From assembly GCA_016194725.1 (NCBI GenBank), contig JACQAW010000180.1, positions 1 through 18,735 on the forward strand: a DNA stretch of 18,735 bases. Direction: 5' to 3'. A model generated the notes under the pieces. That model searched no databases, was not told the DNA's origin, and saw only the letters and a program-made list of their open reading frames with translations. Below are positions 7,206 through 15,138 of the stretch, piece after piece. The DNA comes from Deltaproteobacteria bacterium. GTDB lineage: Bacteria; Bdellovibrionota; UBA1018; UBA923. Within the stretch, counting starts at the first letter, position 1, and each line of letters begins with the position of its first letter. A program made the translations under genes and the position numbers.

Positions 7206-8009
7206 CTATTCCAAGTGGTACCGAACGCTGGTTACAACGACACCCTTTTTGAAAATCAACGCCGTCCGGATGAATATCGCCGTCTGGTTGTGCAATAAGC
7301 CGGTCCACCACTTGGAGGTCACAAATTCTGGAACGATCACGGTAATTATGTCTTCGTGTTCGGACCTCTGAAGCTCGTCGATGTACTTAAAAAGCGGGCC
7401 AACAACGGAACGGTACGGCGACTTCAAGACAACGAGCGGCACTCCGCGCCCCCAGCGTTGCCATTCCTCTTGCATGCGCTCTGTCGTTGGTGGGTCGAGT
7501 TCCACATACAATGCTCGAACATCGCCCGAGATTGACTGTGCGTAGGTCATCGCTTGCACAATCCCCTTGTGAATTCCCGAGATGGGAATAAGTACCGTAT
7601 GCCGAAGCGGCGCTGTCGTATACGCGCTGGGGTCTGCGCCAATTAATGAAAGCTGGCTTCCGACGTTCAGGTAATGCTTGTGAATAGTCTGGAACATCTT
7701 GATAAAGACGGGAATGATGATCGTAATGATCCAGGCCCCATGAACAAATTTTGTTACCGTGAAAACAAGCGTCACAATTCCAGTGCACGTACCGCCTATC
7801 GCATTGACGACCGCATGCCTGATCCATCCCGGCTTGTGCTCTTTGTACCAGTGTCTGACCATTCCGTATTGCGAAAGGGTAAATGATAAGAACACCCCCA
7901 CGGCGTAAAGCGGAATCAGGGCATGAGTACTAGCGTTGAAGAGTACGATTAAAAGTGCTGAGAGAAGACTCAGCATGACAATGCCGTTGGAATATTCGAA
8001 ACATTCCCT
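7206..8009 (-). pseudogene. C-terminal fragment of a KimA/YdaO-type K+ transporter (APC superfamily)
   Basis: Recognisable sequence runs from about 8000 (FEYSNGIVML) to the stop TAG at 7208-7206, about 265 residues of a family usually near 600. It holds the last membrane helices (LIPLYAVGVFLSFTLSQYGMV, then a helix ending TKFVHGAWI) and the whole soluble C-terminal domain, with the family motifs VLIPISGIHKGIV, SPYRSVVGPL, LLHNQTAIFIR and the terminal VRYHLE. KimA in Bacillus subtilis is a high-affinity K+/H+ symporter controlled by c-di-AMP through this domain. The open frame extends to 8270, but upstream of about 8010 it is a shadow of the STAS-HATPase gene, so the first two thirds of the transporter are missing and no function is expected. 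Confidence 0.8.
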
Positions 8010-8732
8010 TTTCATTGATCGCGACTCCGAGACCATTATCAGCAATGGCCAGCGTAATTGCGCCACGGGTCGGGTGAATCTGGCCAATTCTGTACCATTG
8101 GTACAAGCTGCTATGGTCAAGCGCGTTGCCCATGATTTCCCCAAGCGCTTCGCTAAGTTGTGTTTTACGGGTAAGATCGAGTGCCAAGCGGTCTTGAATA
8201 AGCGTGGCAAATTTATCGGCGATCGCGCTCTTTTCGGGTTTGTCGCGGCTGATCGGAATGCAATCGCCAAAGAACGCCGGATCGAGTGATCGAGATTCCT
8301 TGCCTCTGACGTGGAAAAACTTCCTCAGTCCGCACACGTCCAAATAGGCATCCACCTCTGGTTTGCTGGGCGGTTCTTCATTGATCGTGGCATTGGAGCG
8401 TCGTAGCAAATGGTCGGCAATGGCCGCAAGGTACACGACTGCTTCGGGATAGATAAAGTCGATTGCTTGCATATCAAATATAATTTCTTTACGTTTCGGA
8501 TAGGCAAGCATTTGAAAAAACTGAACCAAATTCGCTCATCATCAAACACGTCTAGGACCGGCGGGAAAATAATACGGGCGCCACCGCCCGAAAATAGTCG
8601 ACGCACTTTGGTTGACAGCGCCCAGTTATTTACGGATCTCTGAGCGGACGTGCGCCGGTCAAGAAATGAGTTTTCCCAGCGTTTGTGTCCGCTGCTTTCC
8701 CTGAAATCGTCGCTTCCTCGGCGTTTTTTCAG
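8010..8732 (-). pseudogene. STAS-like plus HATPase_c (anti-sigma-type) regulator, frameshifted and 3'-truncated
   Basis: The second open segment (8529 leftward) carries a STAS-like strand-helix (EIIFDMQAIDFIYPEAVVYLAAI), then a GHKL ATPase with N-box EALGEIMGNALDHS and G1 box DNGLGV. After about 8010 the frame is a shadow of the KimA-like gene, so the G2 region is lost. The protein begins further upstream in another frame: sequence such as SVNNWALSTKVRRLF and GGARIIFPPVLDVFDDE joins the second segment if one base is added near 8533. That frame is open back to a CTG at 8732-8730 (then AAA AAA CGC), 5 bases after GGGAGG (8743-8738), with no ATG/GTG/TTG in reach of that SD. Such proteins usually act in partner-switching or contact-dependent regulation. 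Confidence 0.65.
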
Positions 8733-8736
8733 ATTT

Positions 8737-8743
8737 ACCTCCC
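8737..8743 (-). promoter_or_regulatory. Strong SD pointing to a CTG start
   Basis: GGGAGGT on the minus strand ends 4 bases before CTG 8732. It is the main reason for placing the STAS-HATPase start there. Either CTG is used as a rare start or the base differs in the true genome. Confidence 0.45.
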
Positions 8744-8825
8744 TTCGTCCCGCAAGGAATTTGGACTTATAGTGGACTTACGAAAAAACGATCGGGGCGG
8801 GGCGGAGGCTAAGTACTTGAATTTA

Positions 8826-8900
8826 TGGTTGGAGTGATAGGGATTGAACCTACGACCCTCCCCGTGTGAAGGGGATGCTCTCCCGCTGAGCTACACTCCA
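8826..8900 (-). tRNA. tRNA-Val (anticodon CAC), CCA encoded
   Basis: 75 bases including the encoded CCA (8828-8826). The acceptor arm TGGAGTG/CACTCCA pairs fully and the D arm reads GCTC...GAGC. The anticodon stem TCCCC/GGGGA encloses the loop TTCACAC, giving CAC, which decodes GTG valine. The T arm GTAGG/CCTAT has loop TTCAATC. Every arm has the expected length. The 3' end faces the low-GC mosaic region. Confidence 0.95.
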
Positions 8901-8930
8901 ACATGACAATAAAAAGACGCAGAACCACGT

Positions 8931-8959
8931 TTTCTATGGCACCGGGCCTGGTTTTGCAA
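8931..8959 (-). promoter_or_regulatory. Putative sigma70-type promoter of the tRNA-Val gene
   Basis: On the minus strand TTGCAA (8959-8954) is followed, after exactly 17 bases, by TAGAAA (8936-8931), about 30 bases before the mature tRNA 5' end. Spacing and position fit; the hexamers are imperfect. Confidence 0.35.
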
Positions 8960-8973
8960 ATGAAAATCTTGGT

Positions 8974-10254
8974 TTAGGCCGCCTGGGCTGGGGCTTGCTC
9001 TGGCTCTGCCTCTTCGGCTGCGTCAGTCATCGAAATCGGGATGCGCAGCACCGAAAGGGCCGCGAATCCCCGCGCGAAAGCCGAGGCCCAGAAAACCACC
9101 ACGGTACCCAAGGCCAGAGTGTGTTGCAGAAGCGAGCTTTCGATGAGCAGGCCGCCAACCGCCGCGCCGGCGAACGAAAGCAGGTTCCAGCTCACCTGTT
9201 TGGCGGCAAAAACCCGGGGGCGCAAGGCGACGGGCATGCACTCGGCCAGGTAAGTAAACGCGCAAAGGTCAAACGCCGCCCAGAACGTGCCCGAGATGAA
9301 AAACACGCCCACCAGCGCGTAGTAGTTGGCCGTCAGGCACCAGCCAATGGGAATGACGGGCATGACCATCGACGAATACATCAGCAGCCGGCGCGAGCCA
9401 ATGCGGTCAACGATTCGCCCTACGTATGGCGCGGCCAGAAAGCGCGCGATGGACATTACGCCGAGCAGAAAGGTGTACTGGGTATAACTGAAGTTCAGCG
9501 TCTTCAAAAGATAGGGCGCCTGAAACGGGCCGCTTAAGTTCACTGCAAACCCCATTGCTCCAAAGAAGAAAACAATCTTGCGAAGCTCCGGGTCGCGCGT
9601 GCTTTCGCGCAGCAGTCCCAAGGGCCCGAGATTTCCACTCGTGCTCTTTTCGTAAGCATGTTCCTGCTGCAGCGAAAGATGCCGAAGCGCCGAAACCTTG
9701 GCGAACAGGCCGATTGAAAATACCGCGCAAAAGGCCAGGCGCAAACTCAGGCCGGCGCCCAAGTGGTCGAGCAAAAAACCTCCCAGGATGAGCGAAAGAA
9801 AACTCATGGGATAAGTGCGCTGGTTTCGTATGGCAAAGCACACCCCGCGACGGCGTGGGGGCAGGAGGTCGCTGACCCAGGTGTTCCATACGGGTCCACT
9901 GACTGCGCCGAAACTTGTGAAAAGTATCGTGAGCACCGCGAACACGAGCAACCCCCACTGCGAAAACGCGCCCCAGATCATCAGCATCAGCATTGTGCTT
10001 TGGGCGGCCACGCACCACAACACCAGCCGCTTGCGGCTGCCGAAAAACCCGATCAGCGGCTCGCACCACAGCTGCAGCCAGCAGCCTAAAAGCTGTTGCA
10101 TCGAGCTCAGAAAGCCCACCTCGGCCGCGGTGGCTTCGAGCACGACCGCAAACGGGCTGAAGTTGGATTCGGCAATGCCTTCGCAAACCGAAGACCAAAG
10201 GCCGTCCTGGGTGAAATGTCTTAAACTTTTGAAGCGACGTGTATTTGTTTTCAA
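8974..10254 (-). CDS. MFS (major facilitator superfamily) transporter
   Basis: 426 residues with about 12 hydrophobic segments in two halves and a central polar loop (about 195-225), as in MFS carriers. The motif-A-like loop between TM8 and TM9 reads GRIVDRIGSRRLL, and the equivalent in the first half is SDLLPPRRRG after TM4. The substrate cannot be told; the family exports or imports small solutes across the inner membrane. The start is TTG 10254, supported by a full GGAGGT (10266-10261) 6 bases upstream, with no better ATG nearby. The C-terminus ends in an acidic, Ala/Gln-rich tail. The stop is 73 bases from the tRNA-Val gene on the same strand, and the gene is divergent from the one at 10393. 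Confidence 0.88.
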   Translation of the reverse strand: MKTNTRRFKSLRHFTQDGLWSSVCEGIAESNFSPFAVVLEATAAEVGFLSSMQQLLGCWLQLWCEPLIGFFGSRKRLVLWCVAAQSTMLMLMIWGAFSQWGLLVFAVLTILFTSFGAVSGPVWNTWVSDLLPPRRRGVCFAIRNQRTYPMSFLSLILGGFLLDHLGAGLSLRLAFCAVFSIGLFAKVSALRHLSLQQEHAYEKSTSGNLGPLGLLRESTRDPELRKIVFFFGAMGFAVNLSGPFQAPYLLKTLNFSYTQYTFLLGVMSIARFLAAPYVGRIVDRIGSRRLLMYSSMVMPVIPIGWCLTANYYALVGVFFISGTFWAAFDLCAFTYLAECMPVALRPRVFAAKQVSWNLLSFAGAAVGGLLIESSLLQHTLALGTVVVFWASAFARGFAALSVLRIPISMTDAAEEAEPEQAPAQAA

Positions 10255-10392
10255 AACAGGACCTCCGGCTCTGTACTTTTCTAATCGTCATGACGCGTGG
10301 TGCTCATGAGAGCTTCCTGGAACCTTCGCGGCGGCAGCCGTTGCCGCTTAGCGGCGTGCATTGTCTGGATTTGTGCCTAGATTTTGCGAAAG
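10255..10392. promoter_or_regulatory. Divergent intergenic region with a GC hairpin
   Basis: 138 bases between two divergent genes, so it must hold both promoters, although no clear -35/-10 pair stands out. A perfect 6-base stem GCGGCA/TGCCGC with a 5-base loop lies at 10331-10347, upstream of the plus-strand gene. The SD for the minus-strand MFS gene is at 10261-10266. Confidence 0.35.
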
Positions 10393-11478
10393 ATGGCAGC
10401 GATCGAGGCCTGGGACATCGAGACTTTTTCGAAGGAATTCGCGCAGCGGCATTCGCCCGAGCTGCTTGTTGTCATTCTGATAGAGGCTTTGTCCGAGATC
10501 GAGCGGCAATGGCGCTATTTCGGGTGCGAAGTTCCTGACGAAAGCGCGCTAAAGCCGTCCGCTGTGCGCATCAATAGGAATGGAAAAGTTTCAATCGAGG
10601 CGTCCGCCACGCCGAGTGCCCGGGCAGTTGCCATGCTTTTTATGAAATATTTTCCCGAGTCGGCTCTGGTTCACCCCGAGCTGCAGCTTCTGCTGGCGCG
10701 CTGCCTGGGCAAGCTGAAGGCCATGCGAGTGTGGGGTTTTCGAGCACAGCTTCTGGATTATCTTTCTGAGATTGGAATGGAGGGACCCAGATTTCAGCTC
10801 GCCGGTTTTTTTGCCGACCATCAGGCGTATAATCGCGCGGCGACACTCGCGATCGTGGGCAGCGCGTGCGACCGCGTTCGCCGCCTGATTCAAAGCCGCC
10901 GCCGGCGGCAGGCGGTGGCCGAGCTGCAGTTTCTGCTCGAGCTGTCGCCGGTCAATAGTCAGGCGCTTGAGCTGTGGCGCCAGCTGAAGCCTGGACGAGC
11001 AGAGCTTTTTCTGAGGGCCTGCTACTGTTTGCTCATAGCCGCGATTAGCGTGGTCAGCCTTTCGGTCATGGCCGAAAAGCTACAGCTGCCTTTTTTAAAT
11101 AAGGGGCCCAAAAAGCTGGTGATCGAGCCGATACAGGCGACCGACGAAATTTACGGTGCGGGGAGCGACCGTGTGCCGGCCTCAAGCGGGGCAGTGGAAG
11201 AATTTTCCCGCGAAGTTGCGGCCTCGGGGCTGAAACGGGGAGCGGTCGAGCTGGACTTCGAGGGCGATACCCGGGTTTATTTCGACGGGGCTCCTGACGC
11301 GGTGCCCGCCCACAGTCGCCATGAGACTGTTTGGCTTCAGGAAGGACCGCACGAAGTCACCGTGTGCAAGACGGGTCAGTCCCCCGTAATGGCGCATCTT
11401 TCGATCCAAAATGATCGGATAGTCGTGCTTACCGATCGCGCCTCAAGCGCCGCCGCCGGAGTTCCGAAAAGCAGGTAG
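10393..11478 (+). CDS. One-TM membrane protein with C-terminal PEGA-like domain, unknown N-terminal domain
   Basis: 361 residues from ATG 10393, preferred over an in-frame TTG at 10384. Residues 1-200 are a mainly helical, probably cytoplasmic region with an Arg-rich patch before a TPR-like helix (about 170-195). A single TM is at about 204-227 (LFLRACYCLLIAAISVVSLSV). After it comes a linker and, at about 281-340, a beta segment like PEGA domains: GAVELDFEGDTRVYFDGAP, then LQEGPHEVTV. PEGA domains often follow bacterial Ser/Thr kinases and bind surface or envelope partners. No kinase motifs are visible here. The neighbouring plus-strand GT2 gene starts 16 bases after the stop, so it could belong to the same operon. 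Confidence 0.6.
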   Translation: MAAIEAWDIETFSKEFAQRHSPELLVVILIEALSEIERQWRYFGCEVPDESALKPSAVRINRNGKVSIEASATPSARAVAMLFMKYFPESALVHPELQLLLARCLGKLKAMRVWGFRAQLLDYLSEIGMEGPRFQLAGFFADHQAYNRAATLAIVGSACDRVRRLIQSRRRRQAVAELQFLLELSPVNSQALELWRQLKPGRAELFLRACYCLLIAAISVVSLSVMAEKLQLPFLNKGPKKLVIEPIQATDEIYGAGSDRVPASSGAVEEFSREVAASGLKRGAVELDFEGDTRVYFDGAPDAVPAHSRHETVWLQEGPHEVTVCKTGQSPVMAHLSIQNDRIVVLTDRASSAAAGVPKSR

Positions 11479-11494
11479 AGAAGGAGCTCTACCC

Positions 11495-12253
11495 GTGCCA
11501 AGGAATGTCCGGCATATTTTACCGCGCGTTGCGTCCCAGAGACGCGAAAAGCTGACCGCAGTGATTCCCGCATTTGAAGAGGCGGGAAACATAGCCAGCG
11601 TGGTGCGCGAGCTGCAAAGCCTTTCGAAACGAAATTCAAAAATCGATTTCGTCGTCGTGGACGACGGGTCATCGGACGGAACGCGCGAACTTGCGATAGC
11701 AGCTGGCGCCCGCGTCATCTCGCACCCCTATAACATGGGTATCGGGGTCACGGTACAAACCGGTTTTCGCCATGCCCTGGCCCACGGCGCGCAGTACGTA
11801 GTTCAGGTTGATGGCGACGGCCAGCATATTCCGGACGAGATCGAAAAACTCCTGCCACCGCTCATTGCCGGCACCGCCGACGTGGTGGTGGGAACGCGCT
11901 TTGCGAAAGGGCAGGGTGAGGGACTGCAGACCACCACCTTCATGCGCTGGCTTGCGGGCAGGGCACTTTCGCTGACAATTCATTTTCTGACGGGTAGCCG
12001 AATCTCGGACACGACCAGCGGCTTCAGGGTTTTCAACCGCGAGGCGGCCGAGTACATCGCCAATAACTATCCCGACGACTATCCCGAGGTTCAGATTCTG
12101 GTGAATCTGGCGCGCCGGGGTTTCAGGATTGTCGAGGTGCCCGTGCGCATGCGATCGCGCACGGCGGGCGCAAGCTCGATAAACTGGTGGCGCGCGATTT
12201 ATTACGTTTTCAAGGTCATGTTCTCTTCTTTCATGGATAAGGTGCGGCGATGA
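11495..12253 (+). CDS. Family 2 glycosyltransferase (DPM1/GtrB-like polyprenyl-phosphate glycosyltransferase)
   Basis: 252 residues from GTG 11495, with AAGGAG (11481-11486) 8 bases upstream. GT-A fold motifs: IPAFEEAGNI near 24-33, the nucleotide-binding VVDDGSSDGT at 54-63, the metal-binding DGDGQH at 106-111, and TTSGFRVFNR at 173-182 near the acceptor region. There is no C-terminal TM pair, so it resembles the soluble DPM1-type core. The expected reaction is transfer of a sugar from an NDP-sugar to polyprenyl phosphate on the cytoplasmic face. Its stop overlaps the ATG of the DUF2304 gene (ATGA), a pairing often seen in bacterial glycan clusters. Confidence 0.9.
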   Translation: MPRNVRHILPRVASQRREKLTAVIPAFEEAGNIASVVRELQSLSKRNSKIDFVVVDDGSSDGTRELAIAAGARVISHPYNMGIGVTVQTGFRHALAHGAQYVVQVDGDGQHIPDEIEKLLPPLIAGTADVVVGTRFAKGQGEGLQTTTFMRWLAGRALSLTIHFLTGSRISDTTSGFRVFNREAAEYIANNYPDDYPEVQILVNLARRGFRIVEVPVRMRSRTAGASSINWWRAIYYVFKVMFSSFMDKVRR

Positions 12254-12602
12254 CGAATTCGGGCAGCGGTTTTTCGGTGCAGCAGCAGCTGCTGGGACAA
12301 ACCATCAGATCAAGGAAAAATATTCGTTTCTGTGGTTCATCACCTGCATTTCGTTGCTGGCGTTGACGTTGAAGCGGGCCTGGCTCACTCATCTGGCCGC
12401 GGCCCTTGGGGTTTACTATCCACCAACGGCGCTTTTCCTGGTTTTGAGTTTTTTCATGATCGTCATGCTGGTACACTTCAGCATGGTCGTGAGCAAACTT
12501 TTGACGCAGAACCAGAAACTTGCGCAGAAAGTGGCCCTGCTCGAGGCCGAAATAAGTTTTAAAGACGGAGCCGACCCATCCCATGACAGTAACGCCGCCT
12601 AG
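12250..12602 (+). CDS. DUF2304 membrane protein, N-terminal part in a different frame
   Basis: The conserved part starts at about 12309 (IKEKYSFLWFITC) and runs to the stop at 12602. It holds two hydrophobic segments with YYPPTALF between them and ends in a coiled tail LAQKVALLEAE, the typical DUF2304 pattern. These small (about 115-residue) proteins sit beside GT2 genes and are thought to help membrane sugar transfer. The natural start is ATG 12250, overlapping the GT2 stop, but that frame (MTNSGSGFSVQQQLLG) enters the conserved part only after one base is added near 12300-12312. The usual first TM is not evident, so a short deletion is also possible. An internal TTG at 12354 would give only an 82-residue remnant. 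Confidence 0.65.
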
Positions 12603-13668
12603 CGGAACCCCGATTACGGTTGTCTTGCTGAACTACAACGGCAGCGAAACCGTTTTACGTTGCATTCGTTCGCTGCAAAAGCAGGCGCAGCCACCAGAGC
12701 GCATCATTTTCATCGACAATGGCAGCGCCGAATACAACGAGGCCGCCTTTCGTTTTGCCTTCGGGCCGCGCTTCAACAACATCGTCAGATATGTACGGCT
12801 GGAAAAAAACGTCGGCTACGCGAATGGCATGAATGCAGGCCTGAAAATGGTGCTGGCCGATGAAACTTCACCCGACTGGGTCATGACCCTGAGCAACGAC
12901 ACCGAGCTTGACCCCGAGTTTTTTCAGAATCTGGATCTTGCGCTTGAAGGGCTGGCGCCGGCAGGCGGCCCTATGGGCACGACCAAGATGCTGGCGCCCA
13001 AGCTGCGTTCGGCCCATGACCGTGAGCTGCTCGACGGCGCGGGAATCGGCGTGAGCCTGGACGGAATGAGTACCGCCCGCGGCCAGCGCGAGCGCGACGA
13101 AAACCAGTATGATTCCGACGTGCACATCCTCATTCCCAATGGCACGGCTGCCATGTATCGCGTGGACCTGCTTAAAGAGGTGGGGCTGCTGGACGAAAGT
13201 TTTGATGCTTACTGCGAAGATACCGACCTGGGTTTGCGTGCCTGGCTGGCCGGCTGGGACTGCCATTTTCTTGCGGACTGTATTGTGTACCATGCGCGGT
13301 CCGCCACGCTGGGCGAGCACAGTTTGAACAAACTCTACCTGGTCGAACGCAACCACTACTGGGTCGCCGTAAAAAACCTGCCCTTGCCGCTGTTGCTGAT
13401 GGTTCCGACGTTTTCGATTTATCGATATCTGCTGCAAACCTACGCGCTGCTGGCCCGCCGCGGGCAGGGCCGGGGTTTTGGCGAAGGCCATTCCGCGGCA
13501 GCGCTGGCGTGGACGACCCTGAAGGGCGTGACTCATGCGGGCCTGGGACTGCCAGCGGCATTTTTGAAACGCGTTCGCAGTTATCCGATACGCCGGCGCA
13601 CGATGCTCGAGACGCTATATACTCTGTGGCGCAAGCGGCTTCCGTTTGCTCAGCTCATTCTTAAATAG
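12583..13668 (+). CDS. Family 2 glycosyltransferase (rhamnosyltransferase-like)
   Basis: 361 residues from ATG 12583, which lies 20 bases inside the DUF2304 gene. Motifs: VVLLNYNG at 13-20, FIDNGS at 43-48, NVGYANGMNAG at 76-86, the metal-binding SNDTELD at 104-110, and the acceptor-side CEDTDLGLR at 211-219 followed by KLYLVERN at 250-257. This pattern is that of WbbL/rhamnosyltransferase-type GT2 enzymes that extend polyprenyl-linked or LPS glycans at the cytoplasmic face. A hydrophobic segment near 265-290 may anchor it. The 3' end overlaps the minus-strand membrane protein gene by 54 bases, tail to tail. Confidence 0.9.
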   Translation: MTVTPPSGTPITVVLLNYNGSETVLRCIRSLQKQAQPPERIIFIDNGSAEYNEAAFRFAFGPRFNNIVRYVRLEKNVGYANGMNAGLKMVLADETSPDWVMTLSNDTELDPEFFQNLDLALEGLAPAGGPMGTTKMLAPKLRSAHDRELLDGAGIGVSLDGMSTARGQRERDENQYDSDVHILIPNGTAAMYRVDLLKEVGLLDESFDAYCEDTDLGLRAWLAGWDCHFLADCIVYHARSATLGEHSLNKLYLVERNHYWVAVKNLPLPLLLMVPTFSIYRYLLQTYALLARRGQGRGFGEGHSAAALAWTTLKGVTHAGLGLPAAFLKRVRSYPIRRRTMLETLYTLWRKRLPFAQLILK

Positions 13669-15138
13669 CAGCGCAACGAGTCCCAGCAGCGCCAGCACCG
13701 ATAGCCACTTCGACAGCAGGCGCAGACGGGTATCTCGAAGTCGCCAGTGTACGACGTGCTTGCCGGGCGCAAGCGACATCAGCAAAGTGCCGTGAATGCC
13801 ATCGGGGCCGGTCGCGAGCGAAGGCTTGCCGTCCACCAGGGCGTGCCAGTTCGGATAGTCAAAGACGTTAAACCGAATCATGGAATTGTGCACGGCCATG
13901 ATTTCGCAGTCGACGCGGGTGGGCCCGTTGCGGTCACATTTTCCCTCGCCGCGGCCCTGCACGAAATTCAAAATAGACTCGGGCCCGTTATGAGAAATCG
14001 CCTCGGGAATAGCTTCTGCTCGGGGCAAGGGCACGTGCACGGCACCCGCGCTGGCCGCGAATACTATCATCGCCATGCCGGTCCACTGCCAGAGTTCGGT
14101 GCATTCCTTGGCCAGCGCGGCCGTGCCGAGCAAGGTTCCAAAGAACACGAAGAGCGGCATAAAGGCAGTCGAGGTAGCCGTGTCGGGCAGCGCCGCATGC
14201 CAGACCGCCGAAAGATGATGGGTAAAATAACCGGCCACGAGCGTGAACACGAGTAGGGTGAGCGAAAGCTTCCAGAATGCCTGGCTGCCGCGGTGCCAAG
14301 CCAGCGTCGGCGACGAGCCCGACCAGCGCAGCAGGCCCCAGGTCAGGCCCAGCACAACCAGCGTGCCGCCGGCGGCAAGCAGCGCCAGCAGCGGAACGAA
14401 AGGGCCTGCCGCGGATAGCACAATGGTTTTATCAAAATGCCTTTCGCCAAATGAAGGTGCCCAGTGAAAGGCCGCCGCCGCGCTTCCGGTGACCAGCGCT
14501 GCCAGCAGCAGCGTACGGTTTCTGAGCTGGCCGTGATACACCCACGCGGCCACGGCGATGAAGGGCAATGCAAGCAAAGCCAGCGTCGTATTGGACGCGG
14601 CCAGCGCCGCGAAGAGCAGAGCCGCGCGGGGAAAGGCCCGCTGTCTGCCATCGCGCACCAGCTGCAAGATGGTCAGCGCCAGCCAGGGCAGCAGCGCCAG
14701 CGCCGACAGATTTTTATAATCCGCGTCCTGGCAGGCCACCTTCAAAAACCAGGGATTCAAAACATAGGCTCCGGCGCTCAGGCAGGCCATTTCTTCGCTG
14801 AGCCGGCAGGCGAGCAGAAACATTCCCGAGCCGGCCAGCAGAATCAGAAACACACCAGTGCAGGCCAGGGCTCGCGCGGCATTGTGAGTGATGGAATAAA
14901 ACGCTTCCGTGACGTACTCGGGAAGCGGCGGTAGAAACTCAAGCCGGGCCTCGCCCAAGCCATGATTGAGGTGCTGGGCCCACACCGGAACCAGATTGCC
15001 CGCTTTGATGTTTTCGTCAAACTCGGTAAACAGCTGTTCGTGAGGCGTGAGGAATGGGCGCTTGGCGCTGGTAACCAGCAGCTGGCGAGCCGAGGCCCCG
15101 ATCATCAGCAGCAATAATGCCAGACGCAGCCACTTCAT
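13615..15138 (-). CDS. Large multi-TM membrane protein with C-terminal beta domain (YfhO / PTPS-related type)
   Basis: 507 residues. A first TM or signal anchor (about 3-17) is followed by a periplasmic-type loop with acidic residues (FTEFDENI), then about ten hydrophobic helices to about 370. A C-terminal soluble beta segment includes YPNWHALVDGKP and LAPGKHVVHWRLRD, before a final TM near 480. This is the plan of YfhO and PTPS-related putative sugar-transfer membrane proteins, which resemble GT-C enzymes using polyprenyl-phosphate sugars. The start ATG 15138 overlaps the stop of the upstream gene (ATGA). The next gene upstream is a shorter-range paralogue with the same C-terminal motifs, so this is a tandem duplicate. 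It is somewhat short for the family. Confidence 0.75.
   Translation of the reverse strand: MKWLRLALLLLMIGASARQLLVTSAKRPFLTPHEQLFTEFDENIKAGNLVPVWAQHLNHGLGEARLEFLPPLPEYVTEAFYSITHNAARALACTGVFLILLAGSGMFLLACRLSEEMACLSAGAYVLNPWFLKVACQDADYKNLSALALLPWLALTILQLVRDGRQRAFPRAALLFAALAASNTTLALLALPFIAVAAWVYHGQLRNRTLLLAALVTGSAAAAFHWAPSFGERHFDKTIVLSAAGPFVPLLALLAAGGTLVVLGLTWGLLRWSGSSPTLAWHRGSQAFWKLSLTLLVFTLVAGYFTHHLSAVWHAALPDTATSTAFMPLFVFFGTLLGTAALAKECTELWQWTGMAMIVFAASAGAVHVPLPRAEAIPEAISHNGPESILNFVQGRGEGKCDRNGPTRVDCEIMAVHNSMIRFNVFDYPNWHALVDGKPSLATGPDGIHGTLLMSLAPGKHVVHWRLRDTRLRLLSKWLSVLALLGLVALLFKNELSKRKPLAPQSI

Noticed and set aside
8010..8270. N-terminal 85 residues of the KimA-like open frame
   Set aside because: They read the STAS-HATPase gene in the wrong frame; KimA similarity begins only at about 8000.
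8783..8788. T6 run (minus strand) as a terminator of the tRNA-Val transcript
   Set aside because: No stem-loop of useful strength precedes it.
9407..10291. Minus-strand ORF of 294 codons overlapping the MFS gene
   Set aside because: Same-strand shadow frame; His/Arg/Ala-rich and lacking any membrane pattern, unlike the MFS frame.
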